From Pseudopithomyces maydicus (Eukaryota; Ascomycota; Dothideomycetes; Pleosporales; Didymosphaeriaceae): a DNA stretch of 64,000 nucleotides. The position numbers were made by a program, and so were the translations under genes. The DNA lies in the NCBI GenBank assembly GCA_026873275.1, contig JANTUC010000007.1, positions 1,240,001 through 1,304,000 on the forward strand, read 5' to 3'. The notes below the pieces were generated by a model that saw nothing but the letters and a program-made list of their open reading frames with translations, made no database searches and was not told where the DNA came from. Shown piece by piece: positions 1 to 11,600 of the stretch (the stretch's first letter is position 1; each line of letters opens with the position of its first letter).

Positions 1-34
1 TAACTTTCGCCAACTTACTTACATCTGTATGCAG

Positions 35-991
35 AATGAGGGAACTCGGGAACCTGAAGTATATCATACACATGGCTACACAAAGTTGTGCATCATAGCT
101 CACAGTTGTTAGACTATTGATTTCCCTAAGCAGCCGTGCCCAGCAGGTAAGCAAATCATCTTCGCGAGGGTGAACACATTGAATAACAAGTGTCTCAGGG
201 ATTATGGCCAACCATCGGGTATTTATACGCTGCGCCAGTGCTACCAAAACACGCTGGCAGAATTTACATGGAAAGATAACTAAGTATAGTCAACAGTTTC
301 CGACCTGCTGGGATGGGAAGAATATTGATTCACCAAACCATCAAGACCATGTTGGTATGTTAGGATGTTCAAATTCCAATGCGTTATATGAGCTCAAGAT
401 ATCTGCTAACATCGTGTCATAATGTGTAGCGGCAAGTTTTTCCAACACTGCTCCGGAAAAGCCATATGCTTTTTAGATCTTAGCATTCATTTTACATGAC
501 ATGAATAAGATTCCCCCTTATCTTTCTAGCATTCCAGCTGACATTGTCTTATGGCAGTATCCAGGATCTGGAACATTCGAGTCAGGGGGCCGTGCCCTAA
601 GACACACCCAGTCCGTCTACCACAGATACTGCTGGAAACTGTTTGGGATACCAAAAAGTTCAACAATAAGGCAGATTGGCCATCAGATGGTAGCCAACCG
701 TTTGTATGGAGTAGTGGTGACAGTACTGGGTACTCTTCCCATGCTGACTACCTGTTTGGGTGGAAAGACGATAGTCTGCAGAAGCACCTAGACGGACACA
801 CATATGTCACTGCACCTACGCTGAAAACACAGAGTATTGCACTGCAGAACAAGTGCACTGTCAAAGATATGGTCGGTGAAGATTATGACAGTTGTAAGTA
901 TGCTTGCTATGTTCGTTGTTCTGCGTGGCATGGAGGGTGTTAACTTCGTACAGGGCTGACCAAGTTACCTGGAAATGCCGTAGTCAGATAA
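35..991 (+). pseudogene. DUF1996-family gene, C-terminal part, frame-disrupted
   Basis: Conserved DUF1996 blocks appear in order: PKQPCPAG (about 125-148), FPTCWDGKNIDSPNHQDH (297-350), PCPKTHPVRLPQ (about 588-625), a DSLQ block near 770, and WLTKLPGN at the end. DUF1996 proteins are usually secreted or wall-associated fungal proteins, often linked to WSC domains; their function is unknown. The final intron is clear: donor GTAAGT at 894, acceptor CAG ending at 953, stop 989-991. Other likely introns are 59-112 and 355-557 (or 355-537). Two places do not splice cleanly. I found no acceptor joining 146 to 297 in frame. The family motif YPGSGTFESGG (frame of 501) passes into PCPKTHP in another frame across a G-run at 582-586, as if one G were lost. 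Acceptor 556-557 keeps the downstream frame open but replaces the motif. The start lies outside the window or is lost. The family call is firm; whether it is dead is less sure. Confidence 0.62.
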
Positions 992-1290
992 ATGAATATC
1001 GGCGGGTAATATGCGCAGTTGAATGTCAACGTACCAGGCAGAAGGGAAAAGACAAGGAACGAGAGAGTTTATTTAACTCTAGCTGGCTGGCATGTATACC
1101 TCCAGGTTTTTTCCACATACAGATGAGGGATATAGTGCTGCGGGAGAATGCATGTAATGCATGTATTTTGTTGTTTTGTCACAAGTCTGTGCTTCTTATG
1201 AAATGACCCAGTGATGAAATCCTTCGGCTCAGATTGAGAAAAATAAAACCTAACCCATTGGGAGGCCTATCTGATGATCAAAAAAACGTG

Positions 1291-1379
1291 GGTCTTACCG
1301 CGATTCGAACGCGGGGCCTCTCGCAAATGTGCTCAGGATTTCTCCCTAAGCGAGAATCATACCACTAGACCATAAGACC
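1291..1379 (-). tRNA. tRNA-Pro (anticodon AGG) with intron
   Basis: The minus strand folds as a tRNA. The acceptor arm pairs GGTCTTA with TAAGACC, and the D-arm reads GTCTAGTGGTATGAT. The anticodon stem CTCGC/GCGAG encloses TTAGGG with AGG at 1347-1345, and the T-arm loop is TTCGAAC. An 18-nt intron (1343-1326) lies after position 37, the usual place for nuclear tRNA introns. No CCA is encoded, as expected in eukaryotes. Confidence 0.93.
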
Positions 1380-1961
1380 GTTCATGACAATGATTCGGAA
1401 TATATAATTTATAACCAAGCATAAAAACATGGTCATGCCGCAAACGATCCTTCGCCAATCATCAGGAGGAGAGTCTATCCCCTTCTTGCTACATAAGATG
1501 TCTTGGCAAATGTTGATCCGTTATCTTACTTCGAAGCCTGAGAATGGTCTAGTGTGTCTGCATCTCACACTCACAGGTGCTGCAAAAAGCAGATATCAGA
1601 TGGAGGGGAGTTGTAGGCTTGCATGGACGCATGCTCTAGTTGTTTGTCAATTGGAGAGATCGAAATAGCTAAACGCCCTCCACGAGCAGTGTGAGCGCAT
1701 TTCGCCTTACCATGCTGCTATCGCTTGAGCGATGCGTTTCTACCCCGCCATACCCCACTTTCGCCTTTATGGCTGCCCCCACAACAACATGAACCAAGAT
1801 ACTCACCATACTCATATTGGTGTATAACCTGCAAATTTTCTTTTCGGCCTCGGATCTACACACAGATATAAAGGCGTATATCCAACAGTAAAGTGACCGG
1901 GGTTCTTCATATCAAATCAAATTAAGATCTCATACTCTTGAATTGCGTGCTGCCGTAGAGC
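1380..1961. other. intergenic, no supported gene
   Basis: Two short ORFs here (1429-1668 plus, 1669-1863 minus) show no recognisable domain or clear exon signals. The right part is the promoter of the methyltransferase gene. Confidence 0.5.
1867..1872 (+). promoter_or_regulatory. TATA box upstream of methyltransferase
   Basis: TATAAA lies 90 bases before the ATG at 1962, a normal distance for a fungal core promoter. The assignment rests on motif and position only. Confidence 0.45.
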
Positions 1962-2957
1962 ATGACCCGATCGGCCTGCTTTACAACAACACTCAGATCG
2001 CAAGCTTCAGGGTTTCCGCTTTCCTTCACCCAGTTTACACCTAAACTTGGGCACCGTCTCCCAGACGCTGTACCTTTCCCGAAGACCCATCAAAGACTGC
2101 TCAGTAGCGCGTCCAGGATGGCGGAATCGCAAGGAAAATCAGACTGGTCTGCAGCCCAATACCTAAAGTTCAACAATGAGCGCACACGGGCCGTTTACGA
2201 CCTGGTTTCACAATTGCGCTCCCGCGTTCAATCCCCGAATCCCCGCATTTACGATCTGGGTTGCGGGCCTGGAAACAGCACACAAGTGCTCCTTGAGGCG
2301 TTTCCTGACGCTAGTGCAACCGGTATGGACTCTAGTCCTGATATGTTGCAAAGGGCGAGGAAGACACTGCCAGATATAGAGTTTGTTCGTGGAGATGTTG
2401 CCACCTTTGAACCACGAGAAGCGGACCTCCTATTCAGCAATGCTGTCTTCCACTGGTTGAGGAGTGGCGAAAGGATTGGCACACTGCAACGGCTTTTCAC
2501 GGGTCTGAAGTCCGGCGGGGTTCTGGCTATCCAGGTGCCAGATAATTACCACGCACCAAGCCATTCCATAATGAGGGAGGTGGCTTGTATGAAGGATATG
2601 CCTTGGACCCCTTTCTTCGCCGATACCCAGATCGGCTCCCTAGGCGATGTCCATCGCCCCGATCTCGATCCCATTGAGACCCCTACTGAGTTCTACAACG
2701 CTTTGATTCCTGACGCACAAGACGTGAACATCTGGCGCACAGAATACTACCACGCACTTACTGATGCGCAAGCGATTGCTGAATGGGTAAAGGGGACAGG
2801 GCTGCAGCCATATCTTAATAGGATACTTGACGAAGGGGTTAAGGATGCTTTCTTGGAGGAATACAAAAGCAGACTAGCGGAGGCGTACCCAAAGATGATG
2901 GATGGGAGGGTCTTGTTAGGCTATCCAAGGCTTTTTATCGTAGCAGTCAAGATCTAG
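1962..2957 (+). CDS. SAM-dependent methyltransferase, trans-aconitate methyltransferase-like
   Basis: Intronless ORF of 331 residues. The class I methyltransferase fold is shown by motif I (YDLGCGPGNST, about residues 97-107), the acidic residue after beta-2 in GMDSSP, a GDVATF motif, and FSNAVFHWL, typical of the trans-aconitate 2-methyltransferase (Tam) family. Family members transfer a methyl group from S-adenosylmethionine to trans-aconitate or related acids, which detoxifies an aconitase inhibitor. The first ~52 residues are rich in Arg/Ser/Thr and poor in acidic residues, so they could be a mitochondrial targeting peptide. A second in-frame ATG at 2118 (MAESQGKSDW) matches the usual family start, so two products, mitochondrial and cytosolic, are possible. 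Substrate is inferred from family resemblance only. A TATA box precedes it, and it converges on the tyrosinase gene. Confidence 0.85.
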   Translation: MTRSACFTTTLRSQASGFPLSFTQFTPKLGHRLPDAVPFPKTHQRLLSSASRMAESQGKSDWSAAQYLKFNNERTRAVYDLVSQLRSRVQSPNPRIYDLGCGPGNSTQVLLEAFPDASATGMDSSPDMLQRARKTLPDIEFVRGDVATFEPREADLLFSNAVFHWLRSGERIGTLQRLFTGLKSGGVLAIQVPDNYHAPSHSIMREVACMKDMPWTPFFADTQIGSLGDVHRPDLDPIETPTEFYNALIPDAQDVNIWRTEYYHALTDAQAIAEWVKGTGLQPYLNRILDEGVKDAFLEEYKSRLAEAYPKMMDGRVLLGYPRLFIVAVKI

Positions 2958-3374
2958 GTCGAGTCATGCAGTGTAAATAGTAGGATAGAAAGGAACAGTA
3001 GATACACGTGAAACATACCAGATTGATAATGTGGTTCATATGGTGGTCCGGGGCTCAGTAAAATGTCTGCTGCACTTTCTCAGTGCTTGTTTCATCCTGC
3101 GTGCTATTCTCAGGATGACATTCGACAAGTATTCCGTTCTATGGTTCCAGGATGGATGCAATTTTCTAGGTAATGATTGAAAGTAAATGTTACAGCATTA
3201 TCTGTGGGATTTGTTCATCACACATGTCCATACTATCCGAAGCACCCCGAGCATGTGTTTTGGACGTCACCCCATGATGTCCTTTTAAACATTCATTCGT
3301 GAACTGTTCCCAACCTTCCCAACTACCCTGATGATTTAATAGAAGCTCAACTGTACCAAAAAAAAAGAGGTGAG
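2958..3374. other. convergent 3' intergenic region
   Basis: This region separates the 3' ends of the methyltransferase and the tyrosinase. It holds an A-run at about 3360-3366 and no ORF or motif I can support. Confidence 0.5.
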
Positions 3375-5530
3375 TTATAGTTGTGCCTCCATCAGATATG
3401 ACACTGTGTCACTGATGCCTTCCAGTGGCTGAGAAGGGCTATCTGGTATACGCATCTTGGTAGCGGTAACCTTTACAGTGAAGGGTTCAAGCTGCTTCGA
3501 GGTCATACGCTTCTGATCAGTGCCCTATTGAATAAAAAATCAGTACTCTGTTGGTTGAACTTTGTCAAAGGACGCATACCGCATAAACTTCCCACCTCAA
3601 ATGATTCTTGAGATAGGGTACCACCACATCCGGTTCCAAACTTTGCAATTGACTACCCATAACCTGGTCTAGCAAGCTTGAAGTGAGGCTCTGGATGTTG
3701 GTGAGGCTTTTCTCAGTAGATCTTACACAGTTTGCTTTCCGTGTAACTTGGCGAGCCTTCCAAACACCCCCCTGGGATCTTCAGTCATCATCCTCGCCCA
3801 CATTCCAATTTCCGTGAGACGGTCCGATGAATTTCCAACGAGAAAAAATCTGGCATTGAAGGAGGCAGGCATGTCGATCGAAGCTTTCGCCACTATGGCC
3901 CAATCGACGAAAGTATGTCCATGTTCGGAACCATGACCAAAGCTATCGATATCGGCGAAAGAGCCTGTCAAAGCTGCACGAGCACTATTCGAATACAGTC
4001 TTTGAATTGTATTTCTGACATCATTACGCCATTTCTCCTCTGATGAAAAGATCCAATACTGTGTCTCTGGGTAAGCATACCCAAATATGTCGGTCTTTCG
4101 AACATCTTCCGAAGTGTAGAAGGTAGTGTCATTCTTCCAGAATGGTGGGAGTCCCCACTTTGCATCAACAGTGGCGCCTCTTGGTATCCAGAAGTTTCCA
4201 GCGTTGTAATTACCATCCACATACTCCGGCTGAAGCCATGCATTGGGATTCGCTGCTAAATATAACGCCATGTATCGGTCAAAGTTTCTTTTCTGATCAG
4301 TCAACTATGCAATTGTACTTAGTATACTGCTTACGCGTGATGGAGCATGAATATCGGGTCGAACGCCGAGTAGCCGAGATTCCACATGTGACCGGTATAA
4401 CCTGCACCGCCTTCCCCATCACCTCCCGTGTCGATGTGAACGTAAGCGTGAGCAGCCTCTAGATATTTCGTGAAATCATTGAACGATTCGTTCCAAGCAA
4501 ACGCACTGTGCACTGCGTCTTGACGCGGTCGTTGGTTTTTCAGAAATCTGGCCTGAAAAAAGCTCACTTGCGGTTCTGCATCAGAATACTGGGTGGTGGG
4601 CCAACGCATTGTTTTATTGTAGTTTGCCACCTGTATTGATCAGTAACGGGAAGTTGGGTCTTTTATGTATGAGGCCTGGCTACGTACAGAAGACGTGCCA
4701 AAATCTTCTGATACCAAGGGATTGAAACGATACCAAAAGAGAGGATTGTCGATCGTCTGGTTACCAAAAGGGCCTGATACCGTCCATGTCCGGGTCACAA
4801 GAAACTCCGGGATACCACCGTCCCCTACGCCTCGGGCAGTGTCCCAGAAAGGTATGCGAAAAGCGTCGGCGGCGGTAGACCACCGGTCCGACTCTTCCCG
4901 AGCCTGGTCAGCAACGGACCGGACATGTTTCCAAAGCTCTTGCTGGAATAAATCAGCAGTGTGACACTATGAAAGGGTTTTCAGGCGGATTCTGACCTCG
5001 AACAAGGCTAGGTATGGACGATGCCAGGTCATGAATAACCTGCTGTTGTGTGGGCAATACGCTCCTATAGGCTCACTGGGAGAACCTCGGGCATCTTGCC
5101 AAAGCTCATAGGGCCGGGCGTGTATGCCTCAGGTAAGTTGTTAGCGCAGTAGAAAAGCGATAGCGTTGAGGCCAACCTGAGATGCGATAATACGACAATG
5201 GATCGGACTGGTCTACTTGCTGGAACCTGAGCAGGCCGAGAAGATATAGGGCCCATTGATCCGGGTAGGTTGCATATAGGTCTCTAACCTCCCGGCGGAT
5301 ATGAGGGTGTCCTGCTGCTCCCTAATCAGCAGGTAAACAGAGGGACTCTGACAAATAGATATAATACCTTGGTCCTGCGTTCGGATGCCCGAGGTTATGT
5401 GGTGACCATTATGGGCGACTTGCCGGTCAAGGCGAGGTGTTGGCAACCCAGGGCCAGAGTGCACACACGTCACGATGGAAGGGACAATTGCAAGTGCAGC
5501 TACCAGAGCAGATGCAGATAACCACCACAT
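3375..5530 (-). CDS. secreted fungal tyrosinase, eight exons
   Basis: Type-3 copper enzyme that oxidises monophenols and o-diphenols to quinones. Exons on the minus strand: 5530-5368, 5311-5177, 5127-4997, 4942-4688, 4630-4335, 4287-about 3745, about 3706-3580 and 3524-3375, roughly 600 residues. The start MWWLSASALVAALAIVPS is a good signal peptide. Copper site A is seen as GIHARPYELW, YCPHNS and FMTWHRPYLALFE; copper site B as HAYVHIDTGG and GHMWNLGYSAFDPIFMLHH, completed across an intron by ANFDRYMALY. All splice phases agree except the sixth intron: the open frame meets TAA at 3725-3723, yet a clear C-terminal reading (VVVPYLKNHLRWEVYA, then GTDQKRM...) resumes at about 3706 or 3690. A short intron of about 40 nt must remove the stop, and its exact ends are uncertain. 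The stop codon is 3377-3375. The role could be melanin formation or phenol metabolism outside the cell. Confidence 0.87.
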
Positions 5531-6217
5531 TGCGGGCCAGCAGGTTTCAGGTGGAGAGAATCGACCGCTGCAGCAGACCTCGAATTGATGGACCGTGAGC
5601 AGAGCAGTTGCTGCAGAGATTGGGCAAAAGAAGAATCAGATAGGTAGCGAGGATATTCCAAGGGCTAGAGAAATCCCGAGATGGGGCTCCCAGGGCTCCA
5701 GGGCTCTTTCCACACAAGCCGTACCGTTGGCAGCCACGTACCGAGGTAAGCGCCGCCCACACTACATATGCAGACACAGGAGCGCTTCCAAGGTTTCACT
5801 CGTCACCCGTGGACCCGCTATTGATATGGGCGCGTTGTGTTTGCGGGTGCCAGCACGGCGAGACCTGTGCAACGGAACGCATGTGTAGAGAGACGTGCAG
5901 GTGCTGCATGACGACTGGTGGGTTTTGGATTGTTGGAAAGACAACCAAGAAGGTCGGACAGAAGCAGTGCATGCAATGAACGAGGACTTCGGGAAGCATG
6001 GCTAGGCCGGGGTGAGACGCATCACGGGGGCTAAGACGACACTCGAATGTGCCATGCTACGTCCAGTAACCACAAGAAAGGGGTCGAGAGCAAGAGCAAG
6101 AGCAAGAGCAAGAGCAACAACAAGAAGGAATCGAGTAACTGAGCCTATCTGCTAGTGTTACTCCTCGGCCATGAGTCGTAGCGTCGTGTTCCCGTAACAT
6201 CGTATCCCCAACGCCAA
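5531..6217. other. tyrosinase upstream region
   Basis: Holds the tyrosinase promoter and the 3' flank of the LanC-like gene. Several overlapping short ORFs occur on both strands, none with a recognisable domain. Five tandem GAGCAA units lie at 6088-6117. Confidence 0.45.
6088..6117. repeat. microsatellite (GAGCAA)5
   Basis: Five perfect tandem copies of GAGCAA, followed by CAACAA-type imperfect repeats, about 100 bases beyond the LanC-like stop codon. A simple-sequence repeat probably in the 3' UTR or flank. Confidence 0.85.
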
Positions 6218-7369
6218 CTAGATGTCGTTGTACCCTAGGAAGGTCTTCTTCAGCCCCTTGTCGGCAATCGCCCATGCCCAAGCGCGACCGGCTTCACCAC
6301 ACCAGAGCGCAGAAGCATTGCTGGACTTCTCCAGCATTCCATCCTTGGCCATAGACTTGATCTCGCCGCCCGTTGTGTATGTCAAGAAATGCTCGAACTG
6401 CTCGCCGTCAAGCGCCAAGGCATTCCCGCTGATGCCATGACACAGGCACGGCTCCTTGGTCAAGAGGCCCCTCTCCCATATGCATTCTCTGCCTTTGGCA
6501 ATGACGCGATCGATGCGTTCTTCCAGCTTGGGGAAATGCTTTTTTATCGAGACCAAGGACGCAACAACGCCCGGGGCTCCATGACAAAATTGAACCCGCC
6601 GGTCCCGTCCGGGCGGCAAGGACGAAGGGAAGTTACCGCTTTCGTATTGGTAGCTGAGCAACGCACCCAACTCGGCCTCGAGCTTAGGAGCCCAGGTGGC
6701 ATCGGTGAGAATGATTTGGGTGATGATACCAATGGCCCCATGAACTGCGCCGACGTACGCCTTACCATGCCATTTCCACGGGCGTGAGCTGCCCATGATG
6801 TCGTCAATGACCTCGTCTGTGGTATCCTCGATGAGCTCGGCAATCTCCTTGTTGTCGACGAAGGCTCCACGGACGAGGCGAAGCAGGTATAGATAGCCTG
6901 CACGGCCACAGAGCCATTCATTGGATGCATCTGGCTCAATGGTCACAGCAGCGAATTCACACAGCTCCTTGACTGTATCCGGATCTTTTGCTGTCACAGC
7001 ATACAATGCGAGCAGGGCCATGATATCGTCGCTCACACCACATTCGCTAGGCGATGGGCCTTTATACTTCTTGATGTTGGCTTGCGCTTGTTCTATGTAG
7101 GCCGCAGACCATGTATTCATGGGGTATTCATCCAAGACCATGTCGGGATAGATTTTGTGGAGGGCATAGAACAGATAGGCGACCGATATAGGTCCATAGT
7201 AAAGGCCGCCACCGGGAGCTATTTGATGGGGAGGGTAATCGGTAATGAGGCGGTTGAGCGAGGCTAGCAGCTGCTTGTGCGGTTCCCTGCGTGATAGCTG
7301 AGCATCGTTGCGAAAGTAGCGTGGTATCGATGCTGTCTCTTCTACCACTAGGGCTGCTTTCTCCGACAT
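6218..7369 (-). CDS. LanC-like protein (eukaryotic LANCL family)
   Basis: Intronless ORF of 383 residues starting MSEKAALVVEE. The LanC fold is an alpha/alpha toroid with a zinc site formed by one Cys and a Cys-His pair. Both are present: FCHGAPG (about residue 267) and CLCHGISGN (about residue 310). Other repeat-core signatures are GGGLYYGPISVAYLFYAL, GRAGYLYLL and GAVHGAIGI. The length fits the eukaryotic family. Bacterial LanC cyclises lanthipeptides. Animal LANCL proteins bind glutathione and can add it to dehydrated residues, probably clearing damaged proteins. No signal peptide is seen, so it is likely cytosolic. It lies upstream of the tyrosinase on the same strand with a 687-bp gap. 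Nothing in the window shows a precursor peptide, so the neighbourhood alone does not support a peptide-modification cluster. Confidence 0.88.
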   Translation of the reverse strand: MSEKAALVVEETASIPRYFRNDAQLSRREPHKQLLASLNRLITDYPPHQIAPGGGLYYGPISVAYLFYALHKIYPDMVLDEYPMNTWSAAYIEQAQANIKKYKGPSPSECGVSDDIMALLALYAVTAKDPDTVKELCEFAAVTIEPDASNEWLCGRAGYLYLLRLVRGAFVDNKEIAELIEDTTDEVIDDIMGSSRPWKWHGKAYVGAVHGAIGIITQIILTDATWAPKLEAELGALLSYQYESGNFPSSLPPGRDRRVQFCHGAPGVVASLVSIKKHFPKLEERIDRVIAKGRECIWERGLLTKEPCLCHGISGNALALDGEQFEHFLTYTTGGEIKSMAKDGMLEKSSNASALWCGEAGRAWAWAIADKGLKKTFLGYNDI

Positions 7370-8689
7370 GATTATTACGCTCCAGTGGTAGCGTGTCTAG
7401 AAGCGCGAACGTGCAGGCGCGTTGTTTGTGATAAACGTTTCCGAATGACGTCAGTGGGGTATTCTGACTCGAGATGCACAGATGCTGGTGGGCTGCAGGT
7501 CCCAGTTGTTGTGCGATCCAGGGGATCGAGGGTGGATTTTTCGAGCACGGTATGTATATCTGTGGCCGTTCCAGAGAATGGAGTGAATATGCCCAACGTT
7601 GTCCAATCTGTAGCTTTGGTGGGGTCTCAGGTCACCAGCCGGCGGGTGCCAAGCATTCTTGACACGTGATCCAGCCACGGCGGGCCCGGGCGCTTTGTGG
7701 TGTACGGGTACTCGTTTTGAGGATCGCATACTAAATTGAAGCCATGGCAGGAGTCCGCCTTTCACTTTGTTTGCACCAGTATGTGTAGAGAACAGTGATA
7801 CGTTCGTAACCTGCTCACCGGGTTACCGACGATACATAAAACCTTATTCCGAGATAGGTTGACAGTGTGAGAGACAAGTGAAGGTTCAATAAAGGGCGTG
7901 GATGCGATACATTGACTGTTAATCAGTTAGACATGGCTGTTGTTTGAGCAGTCACCTAGGAGGCAAAATCTGATTGAATCGTGCAAATATTTGGGGGGGG
8001 GGGGGGGAGGGGGGAGGGATTTTCACCGCTGTGAGAATTGGATAAAACCGTGTTTTGTGACAGCCATGATTCTTGATGGATACTTCTTCTATTCACCACC
8101 ACATCATCAGTCGATCAAAGCTCCCCCATGACGACTACATCCTTCCACGCCCCGAAATGCAATAAGAGCCACCAAGTGATTTACCTGAGGCTACCCTTCG
8201 TGTTAAGGAATTTAATCCCGCTCAAGCGTTGCCGAAGTGCAATGGACCTACTGGCCTCATCCTCCTGCTACGACATGCAATGCAAACCCACAAGCCCAAC
8301 TTCCAATAAAGTCTCATCCACGAAGGAAAAACAAGAAGCAACGCCCAAAGTAGATAGCACCTGACAGATCGCAAAAGCACACATCGACTTACCCTGAAAC
8401 GCCCTTTCCAAATGCTTTGTACACGACCATGGTCATGCCATATGCTCGACACTCCCAATGTGCCAGACTCAAACCTTCGTTCATCATAAGAAGCCATGCC
8501 GTGACAGATGCGATGTAGGCCACAGGTATATGTATAAGCTATATGCCCTTGAAACTGACGTAAGACACCAATTTTTCCGTTGAGAGGTATTCGCGCTCGC
8601 TTGGTATCGTTTATGAAATGTAATGAATCAAACAAGACGACCCAACACCTGCATACTCCAATTATTAAAACCAGTTGCTGTACGTGACC
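7370..8689. other. intergenic region with LanC-like promoter
   Basis: About 1.3 kb between the LanC-like start and the RhoGAP stop. It contains the guanine tract at 7993-8017. A minus-strand open frame at 8222-8635 has no start ATG near its 5' end and no domain; it could be RhoGAP 3' UTR. I see no supported gene. Confidence 0.5.
7993..8017 (+). repeat. homoguanine tract
   Basis: A run of 15 G, then A, six G, A and three G. Such a tract can form a G-quadruplex and is prone to length errors in sequencing, so the exact count should be treated with care. Confidence 0.85.
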
Positions 8690-11600
8690 TTACCCAGCAC
8701 CGGCGGTACCAAGTGTTTGTTTCTGTAGTGCTGGTGAACGGTAGCTGTGACGGTGTGGTGATCCTGTGCGATGGCTTTCAGCTGACCCGGGTGCAGGCTG
8801 GGTGTATGGAAGGTTGGGCGTGCCCAGGTCGTATTGCTGTGGCGGCGTGCTGTGGTTGTTCGGCGTTGACAAACTGGGACCACCAGCCGCTGCCACATGA
8901 CGTACAGAAGATTCACCTGCCAACGCTTGGGGGTTGTGATCTGCTTGTGTGATGTGTGGAGCGTTACGCTGATCCTTCCTCGATGAAGCGCCAGACTGAT
9001 TACGAGGCGATGTTGCTGGGGCGACTGTAGTTGGGTTCCTACCGCGCTGTTCCCACTGCCTCATGATTTCTTTGGGGGTCAACTCGGAAGAGCTATCATC
9101 GTAGAGCAGATCGACAATCTCATCAGGTACCTACAAATATGAATCAAGCCGGCAAAATCTGCGAATCGGAACTCACCTCACAAAACTCGTCGTTGTTCTC
9201 GATGAGGTCAAATACGACTCGAACAGCACCTTGGTCTACACTCTTCATTTCCTTCTCATTGTTCTCTCGTAAGATGTTCGGTGCCATGACAGTGGCAATG
9301 TTCCACGTGTCCATCTTGTTGCCTGTTTCCTCGTCTACAGTATGGAACGATGAGACCCAATTAAGGAAACAGAATAGTACTTCCATGGTATCGCGGTGAG
9401 CCTTGGGCAGTAAACAGCAGACGAGATGTAGAACCTTCATTCGTAGCACATCGTCGGTAATATCTAAAGACATCAGCATATGTGGCATAACGGCAACAAT
9501 GTACACACCATTTGCTGTCATAAACAGACGGTATAGCTTGAGCGTCAAAACAGGATCTGGCATCAAACGAAGGAATCGCTTCATAAGGTTTGCCAAAATG
9601 ACGGGGTTCTTTGAGTTCAGATCAACTTGCTCCACACCTTTCGCATCAACTTCTTCTTCGAGCTCTCGCAGAGCTTTGAGATTACCATTCTTACGGAACA
9701 CGCCCTCTATTGACATGTCCATATTTCTCATAGCAGTAACGGCGTCCTGGAGCAAAGCTGGCACGCGCAAAGTACCCGGTCCCACGCCATCCGTAGACTC
9801 CGCGCCAAACTTCTCTGCAAGCAGTTCCAGTGGTTGTCTGAATGTCGCTCTTTCTGATACTGGTTTTTCGACACTTGTTGGACCCTTCTTCGGCTTGTTC
9901 TTATTCTTACCAAAACCAATCTTTCCCCAGAAATTCGATCGTTTCGTCTCAATGAGGTCCAGAAGATCGCCTTGGTTATATTGGCTGTCATCTAGTAAAA
10001 GTCCTAATTGGAGCACCGCAAGGCTTTTGAGCTTGAAATACTCAAGCGGAGAGAGCTCAGAAAAATATGTCCGTGGTCGGCCTTCGGGTGCAAGCTGTCC
10101 ACCGGACATGTCGCGACGATGACCATTGAGAAGCCTTGCTTGGTCTTGTTGGCCAAGCAATGCACTGCCACCTGCACGAAACGCGTTCGGGCGTTGTTCA
10201 CGTTGTTGTTCGAGAGCTGCCATCCGGGCTATATCATCCAAAGCCAAAGAGTTGACAGCAAGTGTAGCACCATCCACATCACCAGGAGCTTCACGCTCTT
10301 GTACAATCTGCATGCCACCTCTACCTTGTGAATCGCTACCAGCTTCAGGACCGTCGATAATGCGTGACTGACGAGCCCGCTTCATGGTCTGGGAAAGGTG
10401 CTTGTCCAAACGGGTCGATCGCAATCTTTTGATGTCGGTCATAGACTGCTCATAATTGGCGTTGGCGGTTTGAGTGTCAGCGACGGATTGTCCACCAAAA
10501 GACTTGGATCGTGCATCTTGTCGTAGGTGAGGGGCCTGTGGTTCGCCGCTGGCATCTCCCAGGCGATGCCCTTGCGAGGAATCGTACCCGGTAAGGTTTG
10601 GGTCATCTGCAATTTCAGTGAGTGGAAGGTATTCTTTTGCGGCGCGGAGGGCGAGTGCCTGATCATGGGTGTCAAGACTGTGTGCCGGTGGGTCAAAGGT
10701 GATATAGCAAAACCAAACTTACCAGAGGTGTGTGGCAGAGCACCACTCGAACGCAGAGTAGCCATCAAGCGAGCGTGGGCGACCTTAAGAAGATGTACAT
10801 ATTGTCTTAACTTGGTGACGTGTTGGAAGCCATTTTCCGCGTCAGGTTGTGCTGCTGCGCACGCTGGACAAAACATTCTCTGTTTAGACTTGCTCCAGTA
10901 GGCGTTCTTGGTGTCGCTGCGAAGGTCGGCTCCACAACCTCTACAAACCATGCAGCCATAATTGAATGACATGTTATCAAAATGTAGACACTTATCCTCA
11001 ACCTGGGCATCGCATATCGGACAAGCATCCGCCCAACGCGGAACCAATAAAAGAGACTCAGCAGCCTGATCCTTCTGTGCCTCTTGTTCCAGTCGAGAGT
11101 CCAATGCGTTCACCTGTGCAAGAAAGCTGGTCAAACCGCTCGCACTGCGGGTCTCGCGTTCCAACTTCAGCGCACCCTGTAGGCAGATGCGGATCAATAG
11201 CTTGAGATAATGAGCTAATCCGGTGACAAGTGACAGAAGCTCCTGTGTAACGCCAAGTCTGCGTACTCCAGTGCCTTGGGACTGTGTTAATAGTGCAAAG
11301 AAAGCCACAACCTTTTTACACAGAAGCTTGGATTCGCGAGAATATGTGAGGCCTTTTGGTGTGTTGGCGACCAGCTGCGCATCCAAATCATCTGCAGCGT
11401 TGAAGAGTAGTTCGACGTGGACAATGAATTTTTTGGCAGCCATTACACCATCAACATAGGCACCGTTACTGACGTGCAGTAACATGTCGGATATGCATGT
11501 GGCTGACTTCTCTTCGAAAGCCGATAAGGTTTTCCAAATCCAATTGACCTTTGCCTCGATCTCTTCTTCCTGTTTTCGCACCCTGTCGCGCAGCTCGTCT

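Noticed and set aside
1429..1863. Two short ORFs between the tRNA and the methyltransferase
   Set aside because: No domain, no exon partners, and one runs into the promoter of the next gene.
8222..8635. 137-residue minus-strand open frame downstream of RhoGAP
   Set aside because: It opens without ATG, has no domain, and overlaps a region likely to be 3' UTR. Splicing from the RhoGAP end (donor at 8694) into it is possible but not supported.
10607..10677. Extra coding exon in the RhoGAP intron (open frame starting DTHDQAL)
   Set aside because: It cannot be joined to the preceding exon in phase with the available acceptor at 10678; acceptor 10607 gives continuous phase.
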